DNA of 64,000 bases from assembly GCA_031404815.1 (NCBI GenBank), contig JANNIH010000018.1, positions 1-64,000 of the forward strand, in the 5' to 3' direction. The translations under genes were made by a program, and so were the position numbers. The DNA is from DASYKS01 sp031404815. Its GTDB lineage: Bacteria; Acidobacteriota; Thermoanaerobaculia; Multivoradales; UBA5704. Shown here one piece after another: positions 51,926 to 61,204 of this stretch (position 1 is its first letter; every line of letters begins with the position of its first letter). The notes under the pieces are model-generated. The model was not told the origin of the DNA and did no database searches. It saw only the letters and a list, made by a program, of their open reading frames with translations.

Positions 51926-52155
51926 ACTCGGCAGAGTAGCAGTGCCCCCGCCGCTTGCCAAGCCGAAGAGGTCCCCCTATGATCTCGCCTTGGGCGCTTA
52001 ACTAAAGCCCACTCTAGGACTTAAGGGACCTTGGCCGGATCGTGCCCGAGATTCGTGGCGGTTTGGCCGCTCGATCGAGTTCGATCCAATCGTCTCCGTT
52101 CCACAGCCTCCCGACCCCTCGAACCCGAAGGATTGACGCGAAGCGACAAACCGCA

Positions 52156-53502
52156 TTGGCCAAGCTCGGACAGCTCCTGATCTCGCGCGGCTGGATCAAC
52201 CTGCCGCAGTTGACGCGTGCGCTCAAGAATCAGAGCGTGGTCGGCGGTCGTCTGGGCACCTGCCTGCTCGAGATGGATGCACTGACCGAGGAGCAACTCG
52301 CCAAGGGGCTCGCCGAACAGTTGGGCCTGCCGGGCGCCACGATAGACCAGCTCCGCTCGGTGCCGGAAGAGGTGCGCGGCGTATTGCCGGGCAAGGTCGC
52401 GCGCCGCTGCCACGCGGTGCCGTTCCAGCTGATCGGCAACCGGCTCGATGTCGTGATGCTCGATCCGCGCAACCTGACCTGCCACGACGAGGTCGCGTTC
52501 GCGTCGGGCCGACGGGTGCGGGTCCACGTCGCACCCGAAATCAGGATCTTCGAGGCGCTCGAACGCTACTACGACGAAGAGTGCCCTTCGCGTTTCACCC
52601 TCCTGCTCGATCGACTGAACCGCGCCCGCTACCTCTGGAAAGAGGAAAAGGAAGGATCGGCCGAGGAAGAAACGCCGGCGCCGGCACACATTCCCAACCG
52701 CCACCGCGCCCCGCTCGGCCTCGATCTTTTCCCCGACCTGCCGATCCTCGGCGCAGAGCGCAGCCCGGGCCCGATGCTCGACCTGCCGGTGACCCCGGCC
52801 AAGAGCGCACCGCGAAACCAAACCGGGATCTCCCCCCTGGTCCGTCCGGTCGGAACCCCCGCTCCGCAGCCTTCGCCGCCCAAGCCGGTCGGCGCGCGAA
52901 TCATCCCTCTCACGGCCGAAGAGCGCGCCGAGCTGGCGCGCGAAGCGGCGCCGCCCGTGGACCTCGAGGCGACCGCCGCTCTGGCCCCGCCGGCTTTGGC
53001 GCCCAACCTGCCGACCACGCTCGACGAGCTGGCCGACGCGCTCGAAGCGACCACCGATCGCGACGCCCTGGCGCGCTTGATGCTCGGCTTCCTCGCACGC
53101 CGGTTCGATCGCGCGGCGCTGTTTCAAGTCGCGCGCGGCCAGGTCTCGGGCTGGCTCGCGATCGGCCGCGACGTGGACCTGGCAACCTTCTCGAAATATC
53201 GGGTGGGGCTCGATCAGCCCTCGGTGTTTCTCAACCTCGACCGGGGCAACAGCCTCCACTTGGGGTCGCTGCCGCCGATGCCGGCGCATCGCGAACTCGC
53301 CAAGAGCTGGGGCGGCGAGCTGCCCAGGCGGGTCGCCATGCTGCCCATTCGCCTCGGCGATCGCCTCGTCGCGGTGCTTTACGCCGACGGTGGCGATGCC
53401 GCTTGGACCGGATTCGGGATCGATGTGCTCCATCGCCTGAGCGCCGATTTCGCGGCCGCCCTCGAACGTTGCATCCGACAACGCCGTGCGCAGTCCGCCT
53501 GA
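52156..53502 (+). CDS. MshEN (GspE/PilB N-terminal) domain protein with GAF-like C-terminus
   Basis: Family members begin MAKLGQLL, so the TTG at 52156 is chosen; a GTG at 52042 would add 38 unlikely residues. Residues 1-150 form an MshEN domain (LGQLLISRGWINLPQLTRAL; GGRLGTCLLEMDALTEEQLA; VVMLDPRNLTCHDEVAFASG), which in other proteins binds c-di-GMP. A Pro-rich linker of about 100 residues follows. The C-terminus is GAF-like (ALFQVARGQVSGWLAIGRDV; RLVAVLYADGGDAAWTGFGI). There is no ATPase domain, so it is not an extension motor. It may be a c-di-GMP-responsive regulator. Confidence 0.75.
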   Translation: MAKLGQLLISRGWINLPQLTRALKNQSVVGGRLGTCLLEMDALTEEQLAKGLAEQLGLPGATIDQLRSVPEEVRGVLPGKVARRCHAVPFQLIGNRLDVVMLDPRNLTCHDEVAFASGRRVRVHVAPEIRIFEALERYYDEECPSRFTLLLDRLNRARYLWKEEKEGSAEEETPAPAHIPNRHRAPLGLDLFPDLPILGAERSPGPMLDLPVTPAKSAPRNQTGISPLVRPVGTPAPQPSPPKPVGARIIPLTAEERAELAREAAPPVDLEATAALAPPALAPNLPTTLDELADALEATTDRDALARLMLGFLARRFDRAALFQVARGQVSGWLAIGRDVDLATFSKYRVGLDQPSVFLNLDRGNSLHLGSLPPMPAHRELAKSWGGELPRRVAMLPIRLGDRLVAVLYADGGDAAWTGFGIDVLHRLSADFAAALERCIRQRRAQSA

Positions 53503-53554
53503 GGTAGAGTCACGCGCCGTGAAGACTCCAAGTGCATCCTTTTCCGTGACTTCG

Positions 53555-53582
53555 TTGACACCCCTAGGGGCCATTGTTATCC
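53555..53582 (+). promoter_or_regulatory. Sigma70-type promoter of the HU gene with palindromic spacer
   Basis: TTGACA at 53555-53560 and TTATCC at 53577-53582 are 16 bases apart, a good sigma70-type match 23 bases before the HU ATG at 53605. The spacer begins with a perfect 10-bp palindrome, CCCCTAGGGG (53561-53570), a possible repressor site. Transcription would start at about 53589. Confidence 0.5.
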
Positions 53583-53604
53583 TCGTGCAAGCTTCGGAGC
53601 AGCG

Positions 53605-53871
53605 ATGATCAAGTCGGACATCGTCGAAAAGATCGCCGAATCCTCGGACGTTCCTCGCGTCAAGGCCGCCCAGGCCGTAGACACGATTATCGAGGCGATG
53701 AAGAACGCCCTGTTCGAGGGCAAGAGGATCGAACTGCGCGGATTCGGTGTGTTCCAGGTCCGCGACCGCAAGAAGGGGGTCGGGCGCAACCCGAAGACCG
53801 GCGTCGAGGTCGCGATCAGCCCCGGCAAGACCGTGCGCTTCAAGCCGGGCAAGGATCTCAAGAACCTTTGA
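53605..53871 (+). CDS. HU/IHF-family DNA-binding protein
   Basis: This 88-residue protein starts MIKSDIVEKIAESSDVPRVK and has the DNA-binding arm GFGVFQVRDRKKGVGRNPKT, then GKTVRFKPGKDLKNL. RNPKTG at the arm tip is the HU/IHF signature with the intercalating Pro. It bends and compacts DNA. Its TGA overlaps the TTG start of the M50 protease gene. Confidence 0.95.
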   Translation: MIKSDIVEKIAESSDVPRVKAAQAVDTIIEAMKNALFEGKRIELRGFGVFQVRDRKKGVGRNPKTGVEVAISPGKTVRFKPGKDLKNL

Positions 53872-54878
53872 GCGGCGGCCTCGGCCCTCCGCCTGAACCC
53901 GCGGAGTTTTGGCGTCCCGCCATCGAGTTGCTGCCGCCTCCGGGCGTCTCGCTGCCCGCCGCACCACCGCGCTACGCCCTCGCGCTCTCGCTGTTCGCCC
54001 TCTCGCTCTTCTGCGCCACCACGCTCGGCGCGGTGTACGTGCTTCAGACGCGTACGGACGTGGTGGGCGATCTCGAGTTGGTGCTCACCCTTCGGGCGAT
54101 TCGGACCGTCTGGGGGAACCCGTGGCTGCTCGCCCAAGGGTTCTGGTTCTCTACGACCGCGCTCGGCATCCTACTCATCCACGAGCTCGGTCACTACGTG
54201 GCCTGTCGCCACTATCGGCTGCCCGTCACCCTCCCCTATTTCCTGCCGAGCCCGATCGCTTTGGGCTCCTTCGGTGCGTTCATCCGCATCCGGGCGCCGC
54301 TCTCGGACAAGCGGCAGCTGTTCGATGTCGGCATCGCCGGCCCGATCGCCGGATTCGTGGCCCTCCTCCCGGTGCTGATCTGGGGCGCCGCCCATTCGCG
54401 CATCGTGACCCTCGACTCGATCGCGGGCCCCCAAGCCGTCCTTCTCTATCTACCCGGGCATCCGCTCGCGCTCGAACTCACGTTGCGCGCCTTTCACGGC
54501 ATCACCCCGGCAGGTTCGGTGATCGAGCTGCACCCGGCCGCCCTCGGCGCCTGGTTCGGCCTGCTCGCCACCGCGCTCAACCTGCTCCCGTTCGGCCAGC
54601 TCGACGGCGGCCACGTGCTCTATGCGACGTTCGGACGGTTGCAGCGGCGGCTCGCCTGGCCGCTCTGGATCACCCTCGCGGCGCTGTCGTACTACTCGCC
54701 GAGCTGGATCTTGTGGACGCTGATCACGCTCGCGATCGGACTCCGCCATCCCCCGGTGCTGGATGAGGCCCGGGCGCTCGACGGCAGAAGGAAGGTCTTG
54801 GCCGCCGTGGCGCTGATGATCCTCGTCCTCTCGTTCAACCCGGTGCCGATGAGGATTCTGGAGATCGCCGCGCGCTAA
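53868..54878 (+). CDS. M50-family site-2-type membrane metalloprotease
   Basis: The TTG at 53868 overlaps the HU stop (TTGA), giving 336 residues. HELGHYVACRHYRLPVTLPY at about 104 carries the HExxH zinc site, and LLPFGQLDGGHVLY at about 245 carries the LDG third ligand. About seven membrane helices surround them. It resembles the EGY1/FtsH-associated short M50 group without a PDZ domain. Such proteases cleave within the membrane, releasing transcription factors or clearing signal peptides. Translation coupling to HU is unusual and may only reflect gene crowding. Confidence 0.9.
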   Translation: MSGGLGPPPEPAEFWRPAIELLPPPGVSLPAAPPRYALALSLFALSLFCATTLGAVYVLQTRTDVVGDLELVLTLRAIRTVWGNPWLLAQGFWFSTTALGILLIHELGHYVACRHYRLPVTLPYFLPSPIALGSFGAFIRIRAPLSDKRQLFDVGIAGPIAGFVALLPVLIWGAAHSRIVTLDSIAGPQAVLLYLPGHPLALELTLRAFHGITPAGSVIELHPAALGAWFGLLATALNLLPFGQLDGGHVLYATFGRLQRRLAWPLWITLAALSYYSPSWILWTLITLAIGLRHPPVLDEARALDGRRKVLAAVALMILVLSFNPVPMRILEIAAR

Positions 54879-54882
54879 AGGC

Positions 54883-54905
54883 GCTGCCGGGATTTCGCCG
54901 GCAGC
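54883..54905. terminator. Bidirectional hairpin between convergent genes
   Basis: GCTGCCGG-gatttcg-CCGGCAGC is a perfect 8-bp stem with a 7-base loop between the M50 gene (stop 54878) and the convergent multicopper oxidase gene (stop 54936). A second perfect palindrome, CGCTCGCGCGCGAGCG, follows at 54908-54923. There is no strong T tract, so it may act as a bidirectional end or a decay block. Confidence 0.5.
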
Positions 54906-54935
54906 CCCGCTCGCGCGCGAGCGCCGTCAATCGGC

Positions 54936-57035
54936 TCAGTGATGACGCGGAATCGCCTGCTGACAATCGGTCGGATACCTGTTCGGCGGTACCACGCGAA
55001 CCAGCTGCATCATGCCGCGATCTTCGTGCGCCAGGATATGGCAATGCAGAACGTAAGTCCCGGTGAAGTCGACGAACCGATGCCGGATCGTGACCTTTCC
55101 CGGCGCAAACTGACCGTTCGCGAGAACGACTCCGGCCGGAATGCCGACGACATCGTTCCAGACGAAGTTGTCCGTTGGCGCATACGTCGAGTATGTGAAG
55201 GCGTTGGGATCGGTCGGGGACGGCGACGGCGCTTCGATCTTCGTGATCTGGAACGGATTGATGTGAATGTGGAACGGGTGGGTGACCGTGGTCTCGTTCA
55301 CCAGAACCCATTCCTGCAGGCTATCGAGCGGCATGCACTGACTGACCAGCGGACCGAACTGCTCGAACTGTCTATTGTCGATCGTGTACCTCGGCGGAAG
55401 GTTCGTCCCGACGTTCGAACGGAGCCGGCCTCCACCGACCTGGGGCCTTCCCGGCTCTGCGTCCCATCCGAATGTCACCTGATGCGGATAGTCCGTCGGC
55501 GGCGGGAGATCCGCGAGGTATTCCGGCATCTGCGGCCAATCCGCTTCTGAGGGCAGGTTCATGTTGACCGGCTCGCCGGCCACGTTGACGAGAAATGCAT
55601 TCGCTCCATTCGTCGTGAATTGAACCGGCGCGCAGGTCGCCTTGGAAGGTGCCTTGACCAGAAAATCGGCCCGGTTTCCGCCCGCCAGGATAAGGCCGTT
55701 GGGTGCGCCATTCTGGTTTGGAATCTGACCGGTCAGAAACGGCTGATTCTTGAAGTTGGTGGGACTGAATTGAACACCGTCCTTGGCCGTTTGCACGACC
55801 TGGAACCCCTCGGTCTGGCAGGCCGGCGCGGGGCTTCCGACGCAGAACAAATCCGGAAAGAGAACTCCAGGTCCTGCCAGATTTGCCTGCCCTTTGAACA
55901 CCGAACCCGGAGTGGCGTTCACGATACGCCACAGCTGAACCTCGCCGGGCCGCATGGTGATCGTCGGGTTGGACAAGCCGTTCAGCAGTAGGAGCCCTGG
56001 TCCCAACGATCCAAAATTGACGCCGCCGCGTAGCAGATTCAGATCCGGATTGATCATCTGGAAGACCATGACTTTTTCGGAGTTCGCCAGGTTCCATTCC
56101 TTATAGAAAGTCTGGAAAAACTGGTCGTAGGCTCCTTCGATGATGAAGGCTCCGGCGAGGCCGTGGAGTGAGTGGAGCGCGGTTGAGCCGTGTTTGTGGG
56201 TGTGATACCACATCGTGCCCGGCGCCTGACCCGCTTTGTATTTCCCCGTCGGTGTGGTGTACTCGGGCAGGGGGAACGTATTCACATAGCCACCGGCGAT
56301 GTACTGTGGCCACTGTCCGAGGTCGATCTGCTGCTTGTCCGACGCCCACAGGTCGTTGCCCTTCGCCTTGACGAGCTTTTCCTGCTTCGTCTGGTAGTCA
56401 GCCGGCATATCGGCCCACTTCGCCGGAATCGCAGGCTTCTCGATCACCTGATTGAAATCTTCGATCCACTCCGTTTGAGGCGTCGTCGAGTCGGGCATGA
56501 CCTGCACGAGCACGTTGTCGCCGAGCCCGTCCGGGTTCGTGTGCGTGCCGTGGAAATGAAGATTCGCCGTGCTCGAACCGTGGAAGCAGTTGGGGAACAC
56601 ATCCTTCGCCGGATACACCGCGGAATTGGAGGATTGATCGCAGCCATATTGCGGGTTCGCCTCGCCGTTTTCAGTGACGAACGAGTACGAGAAGTTCTTG
56701 TCATTGATCGTGTTCATGAACAGAATCGAGACCTTGCTGCCGACCTTCGCACGTATCGTTGGCCCCGGAGTGAACGTGCCCGGATCCGATGGATATTTGA
56801 CGCTTGGATTCGCAAGTGTCCAGCCTTGGAAATAGCGCAGATGTGCCTTGCCGACCGGAGCGGGAACGTTGCGATCCGCGTCGCTCAACAAGATGACGCT
56901 TCCTTTCGGATCGTCGACGCGGATGTCGCCGGGGTTGCTGTAGGGAGGAGAAACCTGAGCAGATGCGATCGGTGCCACAATAAGGAATCCGATCATCGAG
57001 GCCGCCAGTGAGAATCTCATTGCCGATTCGCTCAT
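54936..57035 (-). CDS. Secreted multicopper oxidase
   Basis: This 699-residue enzyme has a signal peptide (MRFSLAASMIGFLIVAPIAS, cleavage near SAQVS). The copper ligands are complete: HFHGTH (about 160), WYHTHKHGS (about 278), HPFHIHINPF (about 590) and HCHILAHEDRGMMQL (about 665), with the type 1 Cys and an axial Met. It oxidises phenols, metals or Cu(I) in the periplasm. Cys-rich inserts (GCDQSSNSAVYPAKDVFPNC) are unusual. AGGAG precedes the ATG at 57035. GC is lower than average. It follows a cupredoxin gene by 13 bases, so the pair probably work together. Confidence 0.9.
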   Translation of the reverse strand: MSESAMRFSLAASMIGFLIVAPIASAQVSPPYSNPGDIRVDDPKGSVILLSDADRNVPAPVGKAHLRYFQGWTLANPSVKYPSDPGTFTPGPTIRAKVGSKVSILFMNTINDKNFSYSFVTENGEANPQYGCDQSSNSAVYPAKDVFPNCFHGSSTANLHFHGTHTNPDGLGDNVLVQVMPDSTTPQTEWIEDFNQVIEKPAIPAKWADMPADYQTKQEKLVKAKGNDLWASDKQQIDLGQWPQYIAGGYVNTFPLPEYTTPTGKYKAGQAPGTMWYHTHKHGSTALHSLHGLAGAFIIEGAYDQFFQTFYKEWNLANSEKVMVFQMINPDLNLLRGGVNFGSLGPGLLLLNGLSNPTITMRPGEVQLWRIVNATPGSVFKGQANLAGPGVLFPDLFCVGSPAPACQTEGFQVVQTAKDGVQFSPTNFKNQPFLTGQIPNQNGAPNGLILAGGNRADFLVKAPSKATCAPVQFTTNGANAFLVNVAGEPVNMNLPSEADWPQMPEYLADLPPPTDYPHQVTFGWDAEPGRPQVGGGRLRSNVGTNLPPRYTIDNRQFEQFGPLVSQCMPLDSLQEWVLVNETTVTHPFHIHINPFQITKIEAPSPSPTDPNAFTYSTYAPTDNFVWNDVVGIPAGVVLANGQFAPGKVTIRHRFVDFTGTYVLHCHILAHEDRGMMQLVRVVPPNRYPTDCQQAIPRHH

Positions 57036-57048
57036 GTTCGTCTCCTGA

Positions 57049-57924
57049 TCAGGTCAACGTAATTTGAAGTGTGATGCCGATCTGGTTCCCGAGGGCGTCA
57101 GTGACATTCAACTGATAGTTGACCTTGCGCAAAAAAGTAGGCACGGCGTTCAGCACCACGCTGACGCCGGCGGAGCTTCCTGCGGGCGTGGTCTCCACCG
57201 CCGTGATGTAGGGCAAACTGCCATCCTGCACGATAGCGTAGGGCGACTTGCCACCGGTGGCCGCCGCGACTGCAGCGAAAGGAGTCGCTGACGAGAGCGT
57301 CAACTGCGTCGCAGGCACGATGAAATCGCCGTAGACGTTGATCGTCCCGCTCTCCGATTCGTGTCCTGGCATCGCGCAGCCGTACACGATCGCCATCGGA
57401 AGCAGGTACGTCGGAGCGGGCTGGAGGGAGTTGGAGACGTCTTCCGGCTCCACGCGTAGTCCGGTGCAATTCGGTACCGGAAAGTGAGTCTGGGAGTCGT
57501 TGTTTTTCCAGACAAGCGTGTCGGACTGCGCGACATCAACCGTCTCGAATTCGCCGCCGGGACCGATATTGATCACCTTTCCCTTCCCGCTGGCGGCTGG
57601 AGGCACGAGCGTTATGACCGTCCCCGCCACCGATCCGAGGTCGGCGTTGACGGTGAGTTGTCCGGCTTCGCCGTCGTGGATCGCACACGTGTAGTCGATC
57701 GTGAGCGGCCCGGTCAGAGGTGAAGGGACGCCGGCCTGGAAATTCGCCGCGGGCGAGTACGGATACTTCGAGGTGTCCTGCTTCGGCTCCACCTTCAGAT
57801 GCGAGCATCCGATCACGGGGTAGTGCGGCTGGGTGTCGGTGTTGTACCAGAACACCAGATCTCTCTGGTTCGCGCCCGGGTTTTCGAACACTCCTCCTGG
57901 CTTTATGACGATTTGAACGGACAT
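57049..57924 (-). CDS. Two-domain cupredoxin (plastocyanin-like) protein
   Basis: From the ATG at 57924 (MSVQIVIKPGGVFENPGANQ) the protein has about 291 residues; an ATG nine bases earlier is possible. Two cupredoxin domains follow one another. The first has QPHYPVIGCSHLKVEP and DYTCAIHDGEAGQLTV, and the second has DSQTHFPVPNCTGLRVEP and VYGCAMPGHESESGTI. Each has His/Cys/His (or Met) spacing suitable for type 1 copper. A beta-sandwich tail follows. No clear signal peptide is seen, although the multicopper oxidase partner is exported, so the start may be misplaced. Confidence 0.75.
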   Translation of the reverse strand: MSVQIVIKPGGVFENPGANQRDLVFWYNTDTQPHYPVIGCSHLKVEPKQDTSKYPYSPAANFQAGVPSPLTGPLTIDYTCAIHDGEAGQLTVNADLGSVAGTVITLVPPAASGKGKVINIGPGGEFETVDVAQSDTLVWKNNDSQTHFPVPNCTGLRVEPEDVSNSLQPAPTYLLPMAIVYGCAMPGHESESGTINVYGDFIVPATQLTLSSATPFAAVAAATGGKSPYAIVQDGSLPYITAVETTPAGSSAGVSVVLNAVPTFLRKVNYQLNVTDALGNQIGITLQITLT

Positions 57925-58147
57925 GCGTTCCATCCCTTCCGTCGGCGAGAAACCCGGGCCGGCAGCGCTGTGTCCTTCAAGAAAGTTTCCGTCGATGAAT
58001 TGATGCGACTGTACAGCATGAAAGTCCCGCATGTCAACCGAATTCCCACACGCACGAGATCGAGAAACGGCTTCGACCGAGGCGCCGACCTCCAAATCGT
58101 CGCGCCGCACAGGGCCGGCCGATGTGTCTGCCCGTGATCGCAGGCCC

Positions 58148-58585
58148 TCACACCTCGAGCAGGAACGTCACCGGCCCGTCGTTGATCAGCTCGACCTCCA
58201 TGGTGGCGCGAAACCGGCCGGTTTCGACCCGGTGGCCGCGCGCGCGGAGGCCAAGGACCAATCGTTCGACCAGGGGTCGCGCCTCGTCGGGAGGGGCCGC
58301 GCCGTCGAACGAGGGGCGCCGCCCGCGGTCGAGCGAACCGGCGAGCGTGAACTGCGAAACGACCAAAAACGCCCCCCCGACGGCCGCGAGATCGAGGTTC
58401 ATCTTCCCGGCTTCGTCCTCGAACAGGCGCACGCCGGAGAGCTTCTCGACCGCCGCCGCCACTTGAGGGTCGCCGTCGCCGCGCTCGACGCCGACCAGGA
58501 CCAGAATCCCCCGATCGATCGCTCCGACCGTCTCGCCATCGACCCGCACGGAGGCGGATTTCACCCTCTGTAAGATTAGGCGCAT
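58148..58585 (-). CDS. dtd: D-aminoacyl-tRNA deacylase
   Basis: This 145-residue DTD has MRLILQRVKSASVRVDGETV, the catalytic SQFTL motif (LVVSQFTLAGSLDRGRRPSF) and the cross-subunit Gly-Pro motif in ELINDGPVTFLLEV, where the family has NxGPVT. It removes D-amino acids (and Gly from tRNA-Ala) and is a housekeeping quality-control enzyme. The length is normal. Confidence 0.96.
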   Translation of the reverse strand: MRLILQRVKSASVRVDGETVGAIDRGILVLVGVERGDGDPQVAAAVEKLSGVRLFEDEAGKMNLDLAAVGGAFLVVSQFTLAGSLDRGRRPSFDGAAPPDEARPLVERLVLGLRARGHRVETGRFRATMEVELINDGPVTFLLEV

Positions 58586-58735
58586 CGTTTCGCGTCTTTT
58601 ATGCGAGTGAAAGCCGGTGGCAGCGTGCCACCCGGCTCACTCAACCGGTATCCCTTGGTCCACAAGACCTGAGCCGACGACGGCTCCGGAGCCCTGTGAT
58701 ACCGTACCTCACTCGCTTCAAAGGAGGACCTCCAA

Positions 58736-59194
58736 ATGGTCAACAAAGTGATTCTGGTCGGAAATCTGGGCCGCGATCCCGAGCTGCGCTCCACCCCTTC
58801 GGGACAGCCGGTCGCCAGCTTCAGCCTCGCCACCACCCGCCGCTGGCGCGACAAGAGCGGACAACGCCAAGAACAGACGGAGTGGCACAACATCGTGGTC
58901 TGGGGCAAGCAGGCGGAGATCGCCGGCCAATACCTGACCAAGGGCAAGCAGATCTACCTCGAAGGTCGGCTGCAGACCCGCTCGTGGGACGACAAGCAGA
59001 GCGGCGAGAAGAAGTACCGCACCGAGATCGTCTGCGACAACTTCCAGATGCTCGGAACCAAGGGTGGCGGTGGCGGCGACATGGACCACGGCAGTCACCC
59101 GGCGTCATCGGGCTCCGGATCGGGCGGCGGACCCTCCTACGACGAGGGCTCGAGCTACGGTGGTGGTGGCGAGGACGACGACATCCCGTTCTAG
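58736..59194 (+). CDS. ssb: Single-stranded DNA-binding protein
   Basis: This 152-residue protein has an OB fold (MVNKVILVGNLGRDPELRST; VASFSLATTRRWRDKSGQRQ; TEWHNIVVWGKQAEIAGQYL), a Gly/Ser-rich linker and the conserved acidic tip DDDIPF that recruits replication and repair proteins. AAAGGAGG precedes the ATG. It lies apart from the bS6/bS18 operon, where it is often found. Confidence 0.97.
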   Translation: MVNKVILVGNLGRDPELRSTPSGQPVASFSLATTRRWRDKSGQRQEQTEWHNIVVWGKQAEIAGQYLTKGKQIYLEGRLQTRSWDDKQSGEKKYRTEIVCDNFQMLGTKGGGGGDMDHGSHPASSGSGSGGGPSYDEGSSYGGGGEDDDIPF

Positions 59195-59211
59195 GGCGAT
59201 ACGGACGCGCG

Positions 59212-59236
59212 GCCGGCGGGGAGGTCTCCCGCCGGC
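59212..59236 (+). terminator. Intrinsic terminator of ssb
   Basis: GCCGGCGGG-gaggtct-CCCGCCGGC is a perfect 9-bp stem with a 7-base loop 18 bases after the ssb stop, followed by a T-rich stretch (GGTTGTTGTTCTTCTA). This is a good factor-independent terminator. Confidence 0.75.
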
Positions 59237-59299
59237 TGAGCGGTTGTTGTTCTTCTATCCTTGCGGCTTCGCGCCAGGCAGCTCGAGCGCGCCAAGCCC

Positions 59300-60991
59300 T
59301 TAAAACGAGTAGCTGATGCCCGCCGATACGATCAGCGGGTTGATCTCGACGTTTTTATCGCCGATCGAGCCGAGATCCACATCGGTCGACAGATCGATGT
59401 AGCGCAGGCCGGTGTGGAAGTTCCAGATGCCGTTGGCCGCGCGGTGGATCGGCAGGTCGAGACCGATCTGGACACCGAAGCCGAGCTGGTCCTCAAGGTC
59501 GCGGCTCGTCGACTCGCCGAGCACGCCATACGACTTACCGTCGAACAGAGCGAAGCCGAGGAACGGACCGATGTAGAGATCGGCTCTGCCCGGTTCGTGC
59601 AGCAGGTGGAAGTTCGGGCCGAGCGTGAGCAGGTTCATGCCCACTTTCTTCTTCGCGATCCCCCAGGCGTTGTTGAGGTCGAGTTTGAACGACGAGTCGA
59701 CCTGCGACAGGATCAAGCCCGCTTCGAGACCGACGATTTCATTGAACCGCCGCTCGACCGTGCCGCCGATGCCGAAGCCCTTCTCGAGCTGCCAGGAGGT
59801 GCGTTCGACCAGCATCGGCGTGCGCCGACGGTCGGTGCTGATTCGGTCGTCCTTCGGATCGACGAAGGCGCCGAAACCGCGCACCGTCCAGCGCGGATGA
59901 ATGCGCACATCGATCGGACCCGCCTCACCGGTCTGGCCGATCGCGTCCTCGGCCTTCGCCCGGTAGGTATAGATGCCCGGGACGGTGAACACCTTCTCCC
60001 ACGTGCCGCAACCTGCCCGGTCGAACTCGACACCGTGATTGTCGGTGATGAACGCTTCGCACGACTTCAAGCAGACCGAATCGGCCGCCGACTGCGCGAC
60101 CACAGTTTCGCGGGTCTCGGCCCGGGTCGGGGTGACGCTCAGCGTAACCACCGGCGGCGGCGGCACGAAGCGCTTCACCTCGACGCTGCTCGCGCACTCG
60201 TCGCTCTTGCCCGGCACCGTGCGCGGCGCGCTCTGCCCGGCGTAGGAGAGGTTGGCGCAGATCTTCGGCACCAGGAACGAATGGGTGACCCAGGTCTGGG
60301 TCCCCTGATCGGTGTCCTTGACGGTGAACGTGTAGTCCGCCGTGCACAGGTCCTTCCACTCCATCTGCCACGGGCCGGAGCCGTCGAGTTCTCCGGAAGT
60401 ACCGTTGGTCGAAGTCCACGACGCCGTGGCGCCGGGGGTGCTGCCGTCAATGTTCGCCTGGAGCACCGGCGGCTTGGCGGAAGCGTCGCCGCTCGCCTGG
60501 ATTTCGCAGCGGACTTCCGGCAGCGTCTCGGCGATCATCTCGTCGACCGGAACCTCGAAGGCGCCGTAGGTCTTCTTGACCTTGAGGCAGAGCGGGCCGC
60601 TCACCGGCACGCCTTTGCGATTGCGCCAGAGCATCCAGTCGAAACACTCGTCGGAACGCAGGTCGCGCTCGGTGACCGCGGAGCCGCCGGCCGCCTCGGC
60701 CAGCGCATCGCCCAAGCGCTCGAGGCCGTGCTGGCCGAGAACGCAGGCGATCGCATCTTTCTCATCGACAAACAGCGCCGACAGACCCTCTCGCGTGCTC
60801 ACCCCGCCCTTGACGAACGGGCTCCGCCCCATGCGGGTGATCGTCTGCTGCCGGGTCGAGACTTTGCAGGCCGGCCCCATGTCCGCCGCCTGCGCCGCTC
60901 CGGGCGCGGCCAGCACCAAGGCGGCAACCCCCAGAACGGCCAACGTCGCGACGCGCCCAACGCGCGGATCTAATTTCATCATATTGCGCAT
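59300..60991 (-). CDS. Outer-membrane beta-barrel protein with large N-terminal extracellular/periplasmic region
   Basis: This 563-residue protein has a signal peptide (VATLAVLGVAALVLAAPGAA). AGGAG lies nine bases before the ATG at 60991. The N-terminal two-thirds are Cys-containing with a PKD/Ig-like segment (VVTLSVTPTRAETRETVVAQ; GIYTYRAKAEDAIGQTGEAG). The last 190 residues alternate like a small beta barrel (VERRFNEIVGLEAGLILSQV; ADLYIGPFLGFALFDGKSYG) and end ISYSF, with the C-terminal Phe typical of outer-membrane insertion. It resembles OmpW/OmpA-like barrels. Function unknown. Confidence 0.7.
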   Translation of the reverse strand: MRNMMKLDPRVGRVATLAVLGVAALVLAAPGAAQAADMGPACKVSTRQQTITRMGRSPFVKGGVSTREGLSALFVDEKDAIACVLGQHGLERLGDALAEAAGGSAVTERDLRSDECFDWMLWRNRKGVPVSGPLCLKVKKTYGAFEVPVDEMIAETLPEVRCEIQASGDASAKPPVLQANIDGSTPGATASWTSTNGTSGELDGSGPWQMEWKDLCTADYTFTVKDTDQGTQTWVTHSFLVPKICANLSYAGQSAPRTVPGKSDECASSVEVKRFVPPPPVVTLSVTPTRAETRETVVAQSAADSVCLKSCEAFITDNHGVEFDRAGCGTWEKVFTVPGIYTYRAKAEDAIGQTGEAGPIDVRIHPRWTVRGFGAFVDPKDDRISTDRRRTPMLVERTSWQLEKGFGIGGTVERRFNEIVGLEAGLILSQVDSSFKLDLNNAWGIAKKKVGMNLLTLGPNFHLLHEPGRADLYIGPFLGFALFDGKSYGVLGESTSRDLEDQLGFGVQIGLDLPIHRAANGIWNFHTGLRYIDLSTDVDLGSIGDKNVEINPLIVSAGISYSF

Positions 60992-61204
60992 ATTTTCATT
61001 CTCCTCTCGGACTATTCGCCGTGCTTTGACACTCAGCTTCTGTGGGCTAAATCATACCTGGAAAACGTCCTGCCGTTCCGGGTCGAATCCAGCACAGATT
61101 ATGCTCGGCACACCCTCAGCCAAAAGATCGCCAACCCACGGCGACGGCGGCTGAGGCCGGGCGTTCGCGCTGATGCTGACCCAGAACCTTCCTATGCTGG
61201 CGCC
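60992..61204. other. Intergenic region between two minus-strand genes
   Basis: This should hold the promoter for the outer-membrane protein gene. No gene or strong repeat was recognised. Confidence 0.35.

Noticed and set aside
52021..53967. 648-residue minus-strand ORF
   Set aside because: It is antisense to the MshEN-domain and HU genes and its composition (Arg/Gly/Ala-rich) is that of a shadow frame.
59261..60973. 570-residue plus-strand ORF
   Set aside because: It is antisense to the outer-membrane protein gene, which has a signal peptide, ribosome site and barrel-type end.
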